64,000 nucleotides of DNA, taken from contig NZ_JASNRD010000004.1 in the NCBI RefSeq assembly GCF_030412015.1, positions 248,001 to 312,000 on the forward strand, written 5' to 3'. Each line of letters begins with the position of its first letter. The first letter of the stretch is position 1. A program made the translations under genes and the position numbers. The stretch is from Massilia sp. YIM B02763 (GTDB taxonomy: Bacteria > Pseudomonadota > Gammaproteobacteria > Burkholderiales > Burkholderiaceae_D). The notes below the pieces were generated by a model that was given only the letters and a program-made list of their open reading frames with translations, did no database searches and was not told the DNA's origin. Of the stretch, positions 11,072 to 19,771 are shown one piece after another.

Positions 11072-12973
11072 CTAAGTGATCACGGTCGTCTGCACACCTG
11101 CTGCCTTCAGTAACGCATACAGCGGCGCGATCGTACTCCGTGCACCTCGTTGCGGCGTATAGGTGAAGATGACCCGTTGCTTCGCGCGCGTAAAAGCCAC
11201 GAAAAATCCGGCGGTGGCCTCCGCAGTGTCTTGCGGGTAGCTCCACCAGGCAGAATCGTCCAGGCCGATGAATATGACCGTGTGATATTCCAGCCCTTTG
11301 CTCTTGTGTAGCGTCATCAGTGAAAGCGCATTGACGCCTTCATAGGTATCAAGCGCCGCAGCCCAGTTGTGCGCCTGGCTGGCACTCGCATACAGATGAA
11401 GCGAGATGCTGTGATGGACGTCCAGAAGCCACTCTCCCTGCTGGTATGTCGCATATGCCGCCTTAAGCATGTCGCGTCCCAGGAACGTGATCACCATTTG
11501 CACTGCCACGCGCATTTCGGCTTCGGTGGCGGGTGGCTGCGGATACTGGTTGCGGAACTGGTGCGCAAACGTGTCGATGTCCCGCGCCAGAGCACGACGA
11601 GCCCGGTCGTCCGTCGGCGCGACACCGCGCAGCTCGGCCAGCGCGTGCTGCAGCAGGGTCCACGAAGTCCCTCCCTGGACGCCGCATGCAATACGTAAAA
11701 CAAGTAGAACCAATTCCGACAGTGGCTCTGTGAGCAACTCTTGCAGCATCTGGGCGCCGACATACGCCGCTTCGTTGCGTAGCTGGATACCCTCCGCTGC
11801 GAAGGCAGGCGCGAGTATTCGCACATAATCCTCGGCCTTCTGCCGGACCAGCAGCACAAAATCACCAGGCCCCAGGCCTTGATGACGCATCTGCGTCGCG
11901 ACATACTGTGCGAGCCGTGCGGCCTCGACGTTGACGCTGGCGAAGTCCCAGATGGCGCAGCAGGTATCCGCAATACTGCTCGGCGCTTTTGACTCCGGTT
12001 GCGCGACAGCCGAGTCAAGCGCCTGTGCCAGCACATGCTGGATGTGGACGAGTTGCGGCGACGAGCGATAATTGCTGAGTAATGGTATCCGTCGTGCGCC
12101 GAAGGTTGCCTCGAAAGTGTCGAACGGATCGTCCATGGCGTGCGCGAAGCGCATGATCTGCTGCTTGTTGTCACCCACTGCCGTTATTACGGTCCGGGTT
12201 CCAAAAAAGATGGTTCGGACAAGATCGAACTGGGCCTGTGTCGTATCCTGGAACTCATCCAGAAACACGTGGGAATAGGTGAGCGCGAGAGCGTTGCGCA
12301 CCGATGTGTTGACACGGACCAGCATTTCCGCCAGCCGGCTGAGCATTGCAAAGCTAAGGTAGCTACGCTCATCGCTTCGTAACTGATTGCTCCAAAACCG
12401 TGCGCCAGCCCATTGTCCAGCGGACTCGGGCTTCCAACCTGCAGTAGGTAGTGGCTCTCCAAGAACATGTTGGCGTTCGAAGTCGTCTACCGAAAGCGTT
12501 TGCACCTCAAACCTTCCAAATGGATTGTCTGTCGCAATCGCCGCACGCCGGAGGAAGTCAGCCCAAAACGCCTTTTTTGGGAATAGGATGCCGTAGTCGG
12601 GCGTGGGCCGCCACTGTGCTGGCAAAGCCTGTCCGAATCGGTCGACAAGCCCTTTCGCGAACGCATCAAAGGTCATCGAATCGAACCTGCTGGCATGGTC
12701 GCGATGGCAGCGCTGGCGAACGCGGCGCGCTAAGTTGCGCGCAGCATCCCGCTTGAAGCTGATCGCCAGGATACGTTGCGGCGCTATGCACGCTCCGGTT
12801 TGCAGCAGGAATGCAGCGCGCTGCGCGAGCAACTCAGTCTTGCCCGCTCCCGGGCCCGCAAGTACCGAACGATGTTCGGTGGAAGTCACGACCGTAGTGG
12901 CATTCGGCTCTAGCTCGGTCACGCCGATAGGCTGCCAGTGCGTAGACCTAACGCGTCGTGGTGGCAACGTCAT
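11072..12973 (-). CDS. gajB: UvrD/Rep-type helicase, GajB-like partner of the OLD nuclease
   Basis: 633-residue superfamily-1 helicase. Motifs in order: Walker A GPGAGKT (40-46), motif II DEFQD (239-243), GDNKQQ (267-272), NYRSS (301-305), LHKSKGLEYHTV near 550 and FTRAKQR near 590. It starts two bases after the stop of the OLD-family nuclease on the same strand. Tandem OLD nuclease plus UvrD-like helicase is the layout of class 2 OLD systems, to which Gabija belongs; there GajB is thought to sense or process DNA ends and activate GajA. At 633 residues it is longer than the roughly 500 of classic GajB, so it is called Gabija-like. Confidence 0.82.
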   Translation of the reverse strand: MTLPPRRVRSTHWQPIGVTELEPNATTVVTSTEHRSVLAGPGAGKTELLAQRAAFLLQTGACIAPQRILAISFKRDAARNLARRVRQRCHRDHASRFDSMTFDAFAKGLVDRFGQALPAQWRPTPDYGILFPKKAFWADFLRRAAIATDNPFGRFEVQTLSVDDFERQHVLGEPLPTAGWKPESAGQWAGARFWSNQLRSDERSYLSFAMLSRLAEMLVRVNTSVRNALALTYSHVFLDEFQDTTQAQFDLVRTIFFGTRTVITAVGDNKQQIMRFAHAMDDPFDTFEATFGARRIPLLSNYRSSPQLVHIQHVLAQALDSAVAQPESKAPSSIADTCCAIWDFASVNVEAARLAQYVATQMRHQGLGPGDFVLLVRQKAEDYVRILAPAFAAEGIQLRNEAAYVGAQMLQELLTEPLSELVLLVLRIACGVQGGTSWTLLQHALAELRGVAPTDDRARRALARDIDTFAHQFRNQYPQPPATEAEMRVAVQMVITFLGRDMLKAAYATYQQGEWLLDVHHSISLHLYASASQAHNWAAALDTYEGVNALSLMTLHKSKGLEYHTVIFIGLDDSAWWSYPQDTAEATAGFFVAFTRAKQRVIFTYTPQRGARSTIAPLYALLKAAGVQTTVIT

Positions 12974-12975
12974 GC

Positions 12976-14946
12976 TTAAATTCCTGGTAGCCGGGCCGCG
13001 ATATGACGCAGGATCCGTTCAAGCGGCGCTGGCATCCGCGCCTTCAGGTCCGGCAGTTCAACATGCGACAGCGCGCGCAGGTGCGTGGCGGGTTTGCTGT
13101 GTGTGAGGAAGTGGTAGCGATAAGCTGGCATGTGCTGCTTGAAATTTTCCGCCGTACCGATATAGCTAGCGGACCCCGGGCCTGCGGTACCTAGCACGAT
13201 CTTCCCCGCGTCCTCGACGCTCATACGTGGACCGGTTCCCTCGATTGTCGACTCATAGGCGGCCGGGAATGCCTCTAGCATCGCCAAGTCCAGGTCGAGA
13301 GGCCAGGAGAAGAATATCGCTGAGGACGATTCCAGATACCCCAGCCAGCTTTCCAGATGTTCGATGGGTCTAGATTCGAGCTGAGCGAGGCCTTCATCAC
13401 TGAGGACGCTTCCATCGTTTAGTTTTAGGATCGCTTCCCGTGGAACGCCAAGTGCCAGCAACTGCTGAAGGGCATTCTTGACCCTGCCGTACCCGCCGCC
13501 AGCGCGGCCAAGGTCGAGGTCCAACAGGGTCGCGTACGGGATATCGAGGCCACGCAGCAGCCGCCAGAAATGGTTCACGTGCCTGCCGCCGAGCGGGACT
13601 ATTGCTACGAACGATGGGTCTACCAACAGGTCGAGGGCCTCGGCTAGACGTGGCAGGACAATACGTTCAGAGTCTCCCTCGACCAGCAGCACAAACCGCG
13701 CGAAGTACAGCTCAGGGAAGGCAAGGAAGGCATTGCGCACAAACTTGACGGCATCGACCTCGCCTATCGGCATGGGAATGGGCTTTACCGTCGACGTACC
13801 GAACGCCGCGGTGCGCCGACAGTAGCGTACGTCGTCCGGCGGGATGCGTCCCAGCACAGAAGGCGAATGGCTCGATACGAACGCTTGACCAGCCCCGGTT
13901 TCGACGAGCGTGCGGATCTGCTGGAGGATACGCGACAGGTAATACGGCGCGAGGTGGTTTTCGGGTTCTTCGACCGCGAACAAGGTTAGGGCAGGCACGC
14001 TGAGTTCGTCAGCACGAAACCCGGTGATATCACCCGCTACTGCAGCGCGCTCCACGTCGAAGACTGCAGCAGCGAGGGCGAAGTAGAACAACGACTGTTG
14101 GCCGTCGCTCAAGGCCTCCAGGCCTCGGTCCTCACCAGTAGGGCCCCGCTTGAAGATAACACCAATGCGCGCGATGATCTGCTCGAAACGGCGGCTCATT
14201 AGGCTCAGTTCGGGATCGCAGTCGATATCGCCATCATGGAGTTTCCCCCATCGCTCGGCTATCGATCTGCTAATCGCCTGGATCGCGTTTTCGCTGCCGA
14301 ACGCGGTCATCAGCTGCTCACTGGCGGCATTGACAACGGATTCCGTATCGTCCGACCATTCGATGGCCTTGAGCAGGCGTGCAGCCAATGCGCCAGTTGT
14401 GGCGCGGATCTGTGCAGCGGCGTCCCGGCTGGCCGGCGTGTAGAACAGCTGGATCAATCCACGATCGCTGGGCAGTACTGGTACTTCTTGATCAGGGCGT
14501 ACAACATCGTCGTTGGTATGGATCCAGTTCAAGTCTTGGCTGACGGCCCCCTCGACGGTGCCATCAGCGTCCCATCGTGCGCGCAGGCGCATACGGCACA
14601 GAGGCGTTCCACCCGGACGTTCGATTCGCATGTGGCGGAACACTGGGGCGACTGTGGTAGCGGTTGCCGTTCCGTCCGCTAATTCCGGCAGGCTCAAACG
14701 CACGTCAATCATGAGTTCGCGCGACTGGGGGCGCTTGGTTTCTGTGGCGGCAACATGGAAATCGGATGCCGTTACGGTTCGTTGCGACCGTGTAACGCCA
14801 AACAGCCGCATGAGCGCTTGCAACACAGCTGTCTTGCCTGAGCCATTAGGACCGACGATGCCGGTGATACCCTGGCTAAGGCTGATTATCACCGGAACGT
14901 TGCCGAAGCATCGAAAGCCGGTAATAGTGATGCTATCAATATGCAT
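12976..14946 (-). CDS. gajA: OLD-family ATPase/TOPRIM endonuclease, GajA-like
   Basis: 656 residues. It has an SMC/OLD-type ABC ATPase with Walker A GPNGSGKT (32-39), signature LSDGQQS (279-285) and Walker B AVEEPENHL (324-332), then SSHSP (358-362). A C-terminal TOPRIM nuclease follows, with LVEGDSE (421-427, catalytic Glu423) and DLDLG (476-480). In Gabija this ATPase-nuclease cuts DNA when nucleotide pools fall during phage infection. The ATG has AGAGG seven bases upstream. It is the first gene of the pair; the helicase follows after two bases. It is somewhat longer than classic GajA (about 580). It could instead be another class 2 OLD defence pair. Confidence 0.83.
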   Translation of the reverse strand: MHIDSITITGFRCFGNVPVIISLSQGITGIVGPNGSGKTAVLQALMRLFGVTRSQRTVTASDFHVAATETKRPQSRELMIDVRLSLPELADGTATATTVAPVFRHMRIERPGGTPLCRMRLRARWDADGTVEGAVSQDLNWIHTNDDVVRPDQEVPVLPSDRGLIQLFYTPASRDAAAQIRATTGALAARLLKAIEWSDDTESVVNAASEQLMTAFGSENAIQAISRSIAERWGKLHDGDIDCDPELSLMSRRFEQIIARIGVIFKRGPTGEDRGLEALSDGQQSLFYFALAAAVFDVERAAVAGDITGFRADELSVPALTLFAVEEPENHLAPYYLSRILQQIRTLVETGAGQAFVSSHSPSVLGRIPPDDVRYCRRTAAFGTSTVKPIPMPIGEVDAVKFVRNAFLAFPELYFARFVLLVEGDSERIVLPRLAEALDLLVDPSFVAIVPLGGRHVNHFWRLLRGLDIPYATLLDLDLGRAGGGYGRVKNALQQLLALGVPREAILKLNDGSVLSDEGLAQLESRPIEHLESWLGYLESSSAIFFSWPLDLDLAMLEAFPAAYESTIEGTGPRMSVEDAGKIVLGTAGPGSASYIGTAENFKQHMPAYRYHFLTHSKPATHLRALSHVELPDLKARMPAPLERILRHIAARLPGI

Positions 14947-15039
14947 CGATTAACCTCTACGTTAGTGATTCAATACATATCGGCGAACTCGCAGGAAGCA
15001 GCGGCGTCTCGTCGCACGAGTATATGTTTTGATGCTTAC

Positions 15040-15066
15040 TCTATAGAAAGTTTGTTTCTATTGCAA
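15040..15066 (-). promoter_or_regulatory. Candidate promoter of the gajA-gajB operon
   Basis: Read on the minus strand, a TTGCAA (or CTTGCA) -35-like hexamer at about 15061-15067 and a TATAGA -10 at 15040-15045 are spaced 15-16 bases apart, about 94 bases upstream of the nuclease start. The region is AT-rich. This is pattern matching only. Confidence 0.4.
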
Positions 15067-15325
15067 GAAACTCGCCGTCTCTTTGCGATCCGAACACTAG
15101 CATGTGAGGTGCTGCGGAAGTGAACTGTCGCTAATGATGAGCTTGAGCTTGAACACATGTGTTGACTTGAGGAACATCACCGTTTCTAGCAACAAATGTT
15201 TGCTTTAAAAGCGAAAATACTCGGCTGCAGGAGTAAGCCATCGGTGGCTACCATTGTGCAGTGGCCGAACGGCCGAGTTTGACCTATTGCAGACGTAACG
15301 TTTAAGTTATGGCTTGGAGTGACAG

Positions 15326-15354
15326 TTGCAGGGTGATTCAAGTTGTGTTACACT
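15326..15354 (+). promoter_or_regulatory. Candidate promoter for a leader RNA and the LOTUS-like module
   Basis: TTGCAG (15326-15331) and TACACT (15349-15354) are spaced by 17 bases, a reasonable sigma-70 promoter. The rest of 14947-15325 between gajA and this point holds only the divergent gajA promoter region and no convincing gene. Confidence 0.45.
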
Positions 15355-15360
15355 GGTATC

Positions 15361-15548
15361 GATTCAAGAATGAGTCAGAGTATTTCTGCTCTCGTTCGGA
15401 AGGCTTTGGCGATTGGCCGGGCGCGGATTAGTGATGACCATGACATCCTATGACTCTCCCACTGGGTTAGGCCCAAATATGGCTCGTTGCTAGACATGAC
15501 ATCATGGATAGATTCGAAAAAAGGACTCTGCACGCAGGGTCCTTTTTT
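15361..15548 (+). ncRNA. Possible leader or small RNA (with a 27-codon frame) ending in an intrinsic terminator
   Basis: A candidate promoter at 15326-15354 would start RNA near 15361, and a strong terminator ends at 15548, 31 bases before the LOTUS-like gene. The RNA would be about 185 bases. It contains a short open frame (15370-15453, ATG to TGA, 27 residues, beginning MSQSISALVRKALA) with no clear ribosome site. It could be an independent small RNA, an attenuated leader controlling the downstream genes, or the transcript of a small protein. No known RNA family was recognised. Confidence 0.35.
15517..15548 (+). terminator. Intrinsic terminator-like hairpin upstream of the LOTUS-like gene
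   Basis: Six A, then GGAC (15517-15526) pair perfectly with GTCC plus six T (15539-15548), a 10-base stem closing a 12-base loop. The A-stem-T layout means it could act in both directions. It lies between the candidate promoter and the downstream gene, so some read-through or another promoter is needed for expression. Confidence 0.75.
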
Positions 15549-15578
15549 CATTGTGCAAAACTTTTTAAAGGCCGAATT

Positions 15579-16418
15579 ATGCAAATTGACTGGATTGACA
15601 TTGTCAAAGAAGCGTTGGATCTTACAATTGCTGATTTGGGTAAGGCCGTACCAGGAGCTAAGCTGCGTGCCGCTGTTGCTAAGATTGCGAAGAGCAGGAA
15701 CCTCGATTTTCCGCCTCCTGAATTAAAAAAGTTTGCCGACTTTATTCGATTGAATCCGCAGGTCTTTGATGTAAAGTGGCGGCGTGGCCATGATATTCTT
15801 ATTGTTCCTCAAGGTCGCACTGAGCTTTTCGACTCGGTAACATCTGAACGTGACGATTTTGCGAAACGGATTCGAGAGGACCTTTTTGACGCGCTCACGA
15901 AGGTTTTTTCTGGTAAGAAAGCACCGTTTTATCTGCCTACGACTGATTCGGTTTCTTGGTTAGATCCCAAAGATGGCGCACCGCCGGCGCTTTCTGTGCA
16001 ACTTCCTCAATCTTCTAAAGAGAATGAGTTCGAAGTTCGGCGTAAGTTTTTGATGTCATTTGATGGTAGCGACACTTCTAAAGTCGCAATTGCGAAATCT
16101 TTAGAAACAGGCGCAGATCTCAAGGCGTTCACAGAGGCGATTCACTCAAATGGCCTCTCGGAAGAATGGCACACTTTCAGATTTGAATATCTTGCGGAAA
16201 AATTAAAGTCTTGGGCTGAAAAACATAACGTAGCCTGGCGGGATGATTGGATAGTTAACGAGCGTCCTAGCGCTCAAACTGCTACTTTTCCTGCTCAAGT
16301 AACTGTATCGGCTGAGAAAAAATCTTTAGTAGATATTTTTTCCGTATTGAATGAGGAAGATCTCTCGCGCATCAGCGTTCCTCTTGATATTGTTCTCAAG
16401 TTAATATCTTCAAAATAA
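15579..16418 (+). CDS. Unknown protein with a possible N-terminal LOTUS/OST-HTH-like domain
   Basis: 279 residues from the ATG at 15579; the frame runs further up but through the terminator. Residues about 20-78 (GAKLRAAVAKIAKSR, then FPPPELKKFADFI, then HDILIVPQ) have the spacing of small winged-helix OST-HTH/LOTUS domains, which bind RNA or partner proteins. The rest, including a soluble alpha-rich C-terminal half, matches nothing recognised. The gene is clearly AT-richer than the flanking defence genes and is followed after 11 bases by another unknown gene, so the two probably form an operon. The domain call is tentative. Confidence 0.6.
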   Translation: MQIDWIDIVKEALDLTIADLGKAVPGAKLRAAVAKIAKSRNLDFPPPELKKFADFIRLNPQVFDVKWRRGHDILIVPQGRTELFDSVTSERDDFAKRIREDLFDALTKVFSGKKAPFYLPTTDSVSWLDPKDGAPPALSVQLPQSSKENEFEVRRKFLMSFDGSDTSKVAIAKSLETGADLKAFTEAIHSNGLSEEWHTFRFEYLAEKLKSWAEKHNVAWRDDWIVNERPSAQTATFPAQVTVSAEKKSLVDIFSVLNEEDLSRISVPLDIVLKLISSK

Positions 16419-16429
16419 TTTGGGTTGGC

Positions 16430-17224
16430 ATGCCAACATTTATCATTGCTGGATTCCAGAAATCCGTCTCTAATCAAATCAGGGCTGCATTGAATAAGGC
16501 AAAGCCGAATTTGCGTAATTGGCGCTGGGAACTCTTTCCTAGTAATGAAAATTCGGAATCAAAAATCTCCGAAAAGCAGGTGCCAAGCCTCTTAGATATG
16601 GCTGAAAAGAACGATGGGGCCCATATTTTTGGTGTGACCGCCCAGCGCCAAAATGGGGCAGCTCCAGATATTGGGAGTATGCTCAAAAGCTATTTTAGGT
16701 TGCGTTGGCTACCGGCACAAGCCGTTCGTTCACTGGGTGGTGGGGTAGACGCGGATTTCCTTCAGGCGTTGACTGCCGCTATCGATGAGGAAGATTACTG
16801 GATAGAGCACGTCAAACCTAAAGACGTGTCCTCACCTTTAATTCTGCCTGAACTATTCGAAACTATGCGGGGTCTTGATGATATGTGGCATTTATCAGAG
16901 AGCTACAATGATATCGGCCTTTTAACTTCTGCTGCTAAGAAAATAGAAAGATTTCAGGCTCAGCATCGGAGGCGCCATAGTTCGGGCTCCAAGAGTCCTT
17001 GGATTGATGCAAACGAAGACTGGCGATGGGAAGATAACGGCGCACCACATGGTGAGGCAGTGCAACATAAAGCGTGGAAATACTCTTTTTATGCGCCAAA
17101 CTTTCACTTTGATGTTCAAAAGAATAGGCGACAAAGTACATTTACTGACTGTTATGGTAAGAGATACTCAATTAAGCAATATGTTAATGTAACTATGCAT
17201 GGTGAGGTTATGAGCGCGAAGTAG
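16430..17224 (+). CDS. Unknown protein, partner of the LOTUS-like gene
   Basis: 264 residues, soluble, no signal peptide or membrane helix. The start is hydrophobic then basic (MPTFIIAGFQKSVSNQI), the middle is acidic, and there is a Trp-rich C-terminal stretch around residues 185-215. A Ser/His/Arg-rich segment near 180 may be a linker. Same low-GC codon use as the preceding gene and an 11-base gap indicate one transcriptional unit. No catalytic motif was recognised. Its place between defence genes makes a defence role plausible but unproven. Confidence 0.6.
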   Translation: MPTFIIAGFQKSVSNQIRAALNKAKPNLRNWRWELFPSNENSESKISEKQVPSLLDMAEKNDGAHIFGVTAQRQNGAAPDIGSMLKSYFRLRWLPAQAVRSLGGGVDADFLQALTAAIDEEDYWIEHVKPKDVSSPLILPELFETMRGLDDMWHLSESYNDIGLLTSAAKKIERFQAQHRRRHSSGSKSPWIDANEDWRWEDNGAPHGEAVQHKAWKYSFYAPNFHFDVQKNRRQSTFTDCYGKRYSIKQYVNVTMHGEVMSAK

Positions 17225-17842
17225 ATTTTTGTTTCGTAGTTTCATGGAAACTATATGTTGCCGTAAGCGATTGTGGTAATTTCCATAGTAATTTAATAAT
17301 CAATAAAAGATAATGCTATCTATTTTTCTCATTGTTAGCAGTATTTCAGCTTTAAATTAAGGTTTGCTTATACTCGAACGTCAGCGTAGCAGATTCTAGA
17401 TGCGTCTCTCTTAAGCTAACTCCAGCAATGAGTTAAAGGTGTAGACAAAATCGAATATTATAGGTGAGTCTTTGGGGTACGACACGCTCCGACCAATCCC
17501 ATCTAGACGAATGCTTTATCCAACCTTAGCTCAAGTGCATAAGCACGCACGCTTCAATATAGCAAGCTGAGCGGAACCATTGATTTCGACCCTCTTTGGC
17601 TTGCGGTGCCGATCCGGGCTGATAGCTTGGATTCGACGTTGCACATTGGTGTGCTCTGCCATGGGCAAGATCACCTGTTGACTGTAAGGGAAGGCTCACA
17701 CGTACTGCCATGCTGTCGAGCTTTAGTTCTGGAAGTGTTTGTAGGCCGGTTCGCTAGCTCTTGCTACTCTTTCACACAGTCCTTACATGCCAAGAAAAGT
17801 GCGGGGTTGCGACTGTACAAACATTTTGTATGTATTGAAGGG
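17225..17842. other. Intergenic stretch, AT-rich, no gene recognised
   Basis: About 620 bases between the LOTUS-like module and the convergent XRE-sigma4 gene. The left half is strongly AT-rich and full of stops; the right half is more balanced. A plus-strand open frame from 17606 continues into the antisense of the next gene and is judged a shadow. No tRNA, transposase remnant or convincing terminator was seen. Confidence 0.5.
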
Positions 17843-19591
17843 CTACGCCAGTTCATTGTCGTCGGGCAGGGGGCGTACACGCAGTACACGTTCGTCCACA
17901 GCTATACCGAAGAGGTACGCCATTCCTGCCTTGTAGCCTGCAGACCCAATGAGGTAACCGAAGCGCTTAAGGTACGGGTCGCCGACCGGATTTTCCACAT
18001 ACCTGGTGGTGCCATCAATACCGAGAATCTCGTAATCACCCGGTGTCAGGTACGGTTGCGATGCCGCCGGCGCAAACCAGTCGCCGCGGTCGAGGGCACT
18101 GCGGGGAAGGGCCGCTTCCATCTCATACCATCCGTCGACGAGCTGCAGCTGGCGCTTGACTTCACAGGCTTTTTGCAGCGCTTCGTGCGAAAAGCTGTAG
18201 CCGGTGATCGTCCATATCCCTTTGTCATGACGCCGAAATACGGGCGAGCTCATCAGCGCCATGTTCAAGGTAATCTTTTCGATTTGCTCCGTCGCGACCA
18301 GTTCTTCCGTCAAGGTCCGCCGGCTGGCCACCCCTCCATGGCGTTTGATAGCGGCGCAAATCATTAACTCGCTGGGTGAGAGATACGCGGCCGGGGCGTC
18401 GTCTTCGATCTCAGGCGCTAGCCTGAAGTCGTTGAAATGAGAACGCTGCATCTCTTGGAACTTGCTCAGCAGGACTTGCAGGACCGGCATCGGCACGGAC
18501 ACGGCAGCGGGTCCTAAACGCTCTCCCTGTTTGGGGAAGCGAGCGCGCGCCATCGCGCCGTACAGTTCTTCGATGTCTACTTGGCGATTCGCCGCCGACA
18601 GAACTTTGAGGGCCGTCCATTTAGCCCGGTTATCGGTACCAGGACCGTACCAGAACCAGCCCTCGTCTTCGAGGACCCATTCGAAGCCCAAGAACATGCG
18701 CGCGCACAGGATGACTTGCGTCGGCGTTGCAGCAAACCCCGCCGCCACGAGAGATCCCACGACGAAAAAGACGTGTGCAGCGCCCGCCTGACGAATCATT
18801 CCCAAGGACGTTTGTCGCACCGCCCGGACAAGGTCTTCATCCGGGGCATCGTCAGCCACAATAATTTTTTCCGGCGTCGCTGGCAGTGTGCCTCCCAGAT
18901 TCCGCAGGTTGATGAGGCGATCGCCCAACACTTCTCGAAAAAACCGGTCAGCGCCCTCGATAGAGAGCTCGCCGCCGAGCAGCTGCTGAACACCTTCGGG
19001 AATATCGCACAAGCGACAGGGGAGACGTCCGACGAATGCAGCTCGCAGACGATCAATCAGTTCCGCCGGTGCTCTCGCAGGACCGAATAGAGTTCTTGCC
19101 TTGTCCTCGATCTGCCGTACCCGTTCGCGCGTCAGTCCAAGATCGTCCCCGATCGCCTGTAGCGTCGAAGCTTCCTCCCCCTTGGAGCCGTAGCGTCGGG
19201 TCATGATGCCAACGATGCGCTGCTCTCGGGGTGACAGTTCGGAATAGGAGGGAGTGCAACCCGAATGGCTGGGGCGCACATGCCAGGTGCAATACGCCAA
19301 AATGAACTGCGCAAACGTTTGTAATTCGCCATCGGCAAAGTCGAATACCGAAGAGCCTTGTTCGGGAGTGTCCAACTGCACGTTTCGAAGCCATCCCGCC
19401 GGGACCTTTAGCGCCGTCTCCCATGTCGCATCATGTTTCGTGGTTTGCGGTAGTAGCTTCTCCCATTGGGTCACGCTGGCAGCGGATACGCCTACCATTT
19501 CGCCCAGTTTGCCGCAGCTGATCTTTAGTGCGCGTCGTCGTTCCTTTGCCCGCTGCGCAAGGCTCGTGCGTGTCGCGAAATTAAGCTTCAT
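17843..19591 (-). CDS. Large DNA-binding regulator: XRE-like HTH fused to sigma-70 region 4-like domain
   Basis: 582 residues. The N-terminus has an XRE/Cro-type helix-turn-helix (about 10-47, KLGEMVGVSAASVTQWEKL). Residues 119-168 form a sigma-70 region 4-like helix-turn-helix (LSPREQRIVGIMTRRYG, then LGLTRERVRQIEDKAR), the part that reads -35 elements. The remaining 400 residues are alpha-helical with possible further winged helices (for example MICAAIKRHGGVASRRTLTEEL near 415) and no recognised enzyme motif. No sigma region 2 is present, so it is probably not a working sigma factor by itself. It diverges from a frameshifted CoiA-like gene. It may regulate defence genes or sense DNA. Confidence 0.7.
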   Translation of the reverse strand: MKLNFATRTSLAQRAKERRRALKISCGKLGEMVGVSAASVTQWEKLLPQTTKHDATWETALKVPAGWLRNVQLDTPEQGSSVFDFADGELQTFAQFILAYCTWHVRPSHSGCTPSYSELSPREQRIVGIMTRRYGSKGEEASTLQAIGDDLGLTRERVRQIEDKARTLFGPARAPAELIDRLRAAFVGRLPCRLCDIPEGVQQLLGGELSIEGADRFFREVLGDRLINLRNLGGTLPATPEKIIVADDAPDEDLVRAVRQTSLGMIRQAGAAHVFFVVGSLVAAGFAATPTQVILCARMFLGFEWVLEDEGWFWYGPGTDNRAKWTALKVLSAANRQVDIEELYGAMARARFPKQGERLGPAAVSVPMPVLQVLLSKFQEMQRSHFNDFRLAPEIEDDAPAAYLSPSELMICAAIKRHGGVASRRTLTEELVATEQIEKITLNMALMSSPVFRRHDKGIWTITGYSFSHEALQKACEVKRQLQLVDGWYEMEAALPRSALDRGDWFAPAASQPYLTPGDYEILGIDGTTRYVENPVGDPYLKRFGYLIGSAGYKAGMAYLFGIAVDERVLRVRPLPDDNELA

Positions 19592-19771
19592 TTAGCGCGG
19601 GCGTCGAGTGCTTCAAGGAGGGAACGAACTGGGGCATATGGATCCTTGCTTCGGCTGCCGGCCGAGGTTGGGCGCGTGGGCGCGGTTGTGATTCGTATAT
19701 TAATACTACTGCAACACGCTTGGTTTACCGATAGCAATTTTGGTGCGACACTCTTGAATAAAGCACACCTG

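Noticed and set aside
15326..17224. Retron-like unit (structured RNA followed by genes)
   Set aside because: No reverse transcriptase motif occurs in either downstream protein.
17606..18367. 253-codon plus-strand frame
   Set aside because: Most of it is antisense to the XRE-sigma4 gene, and it has no ribosome site or domain.
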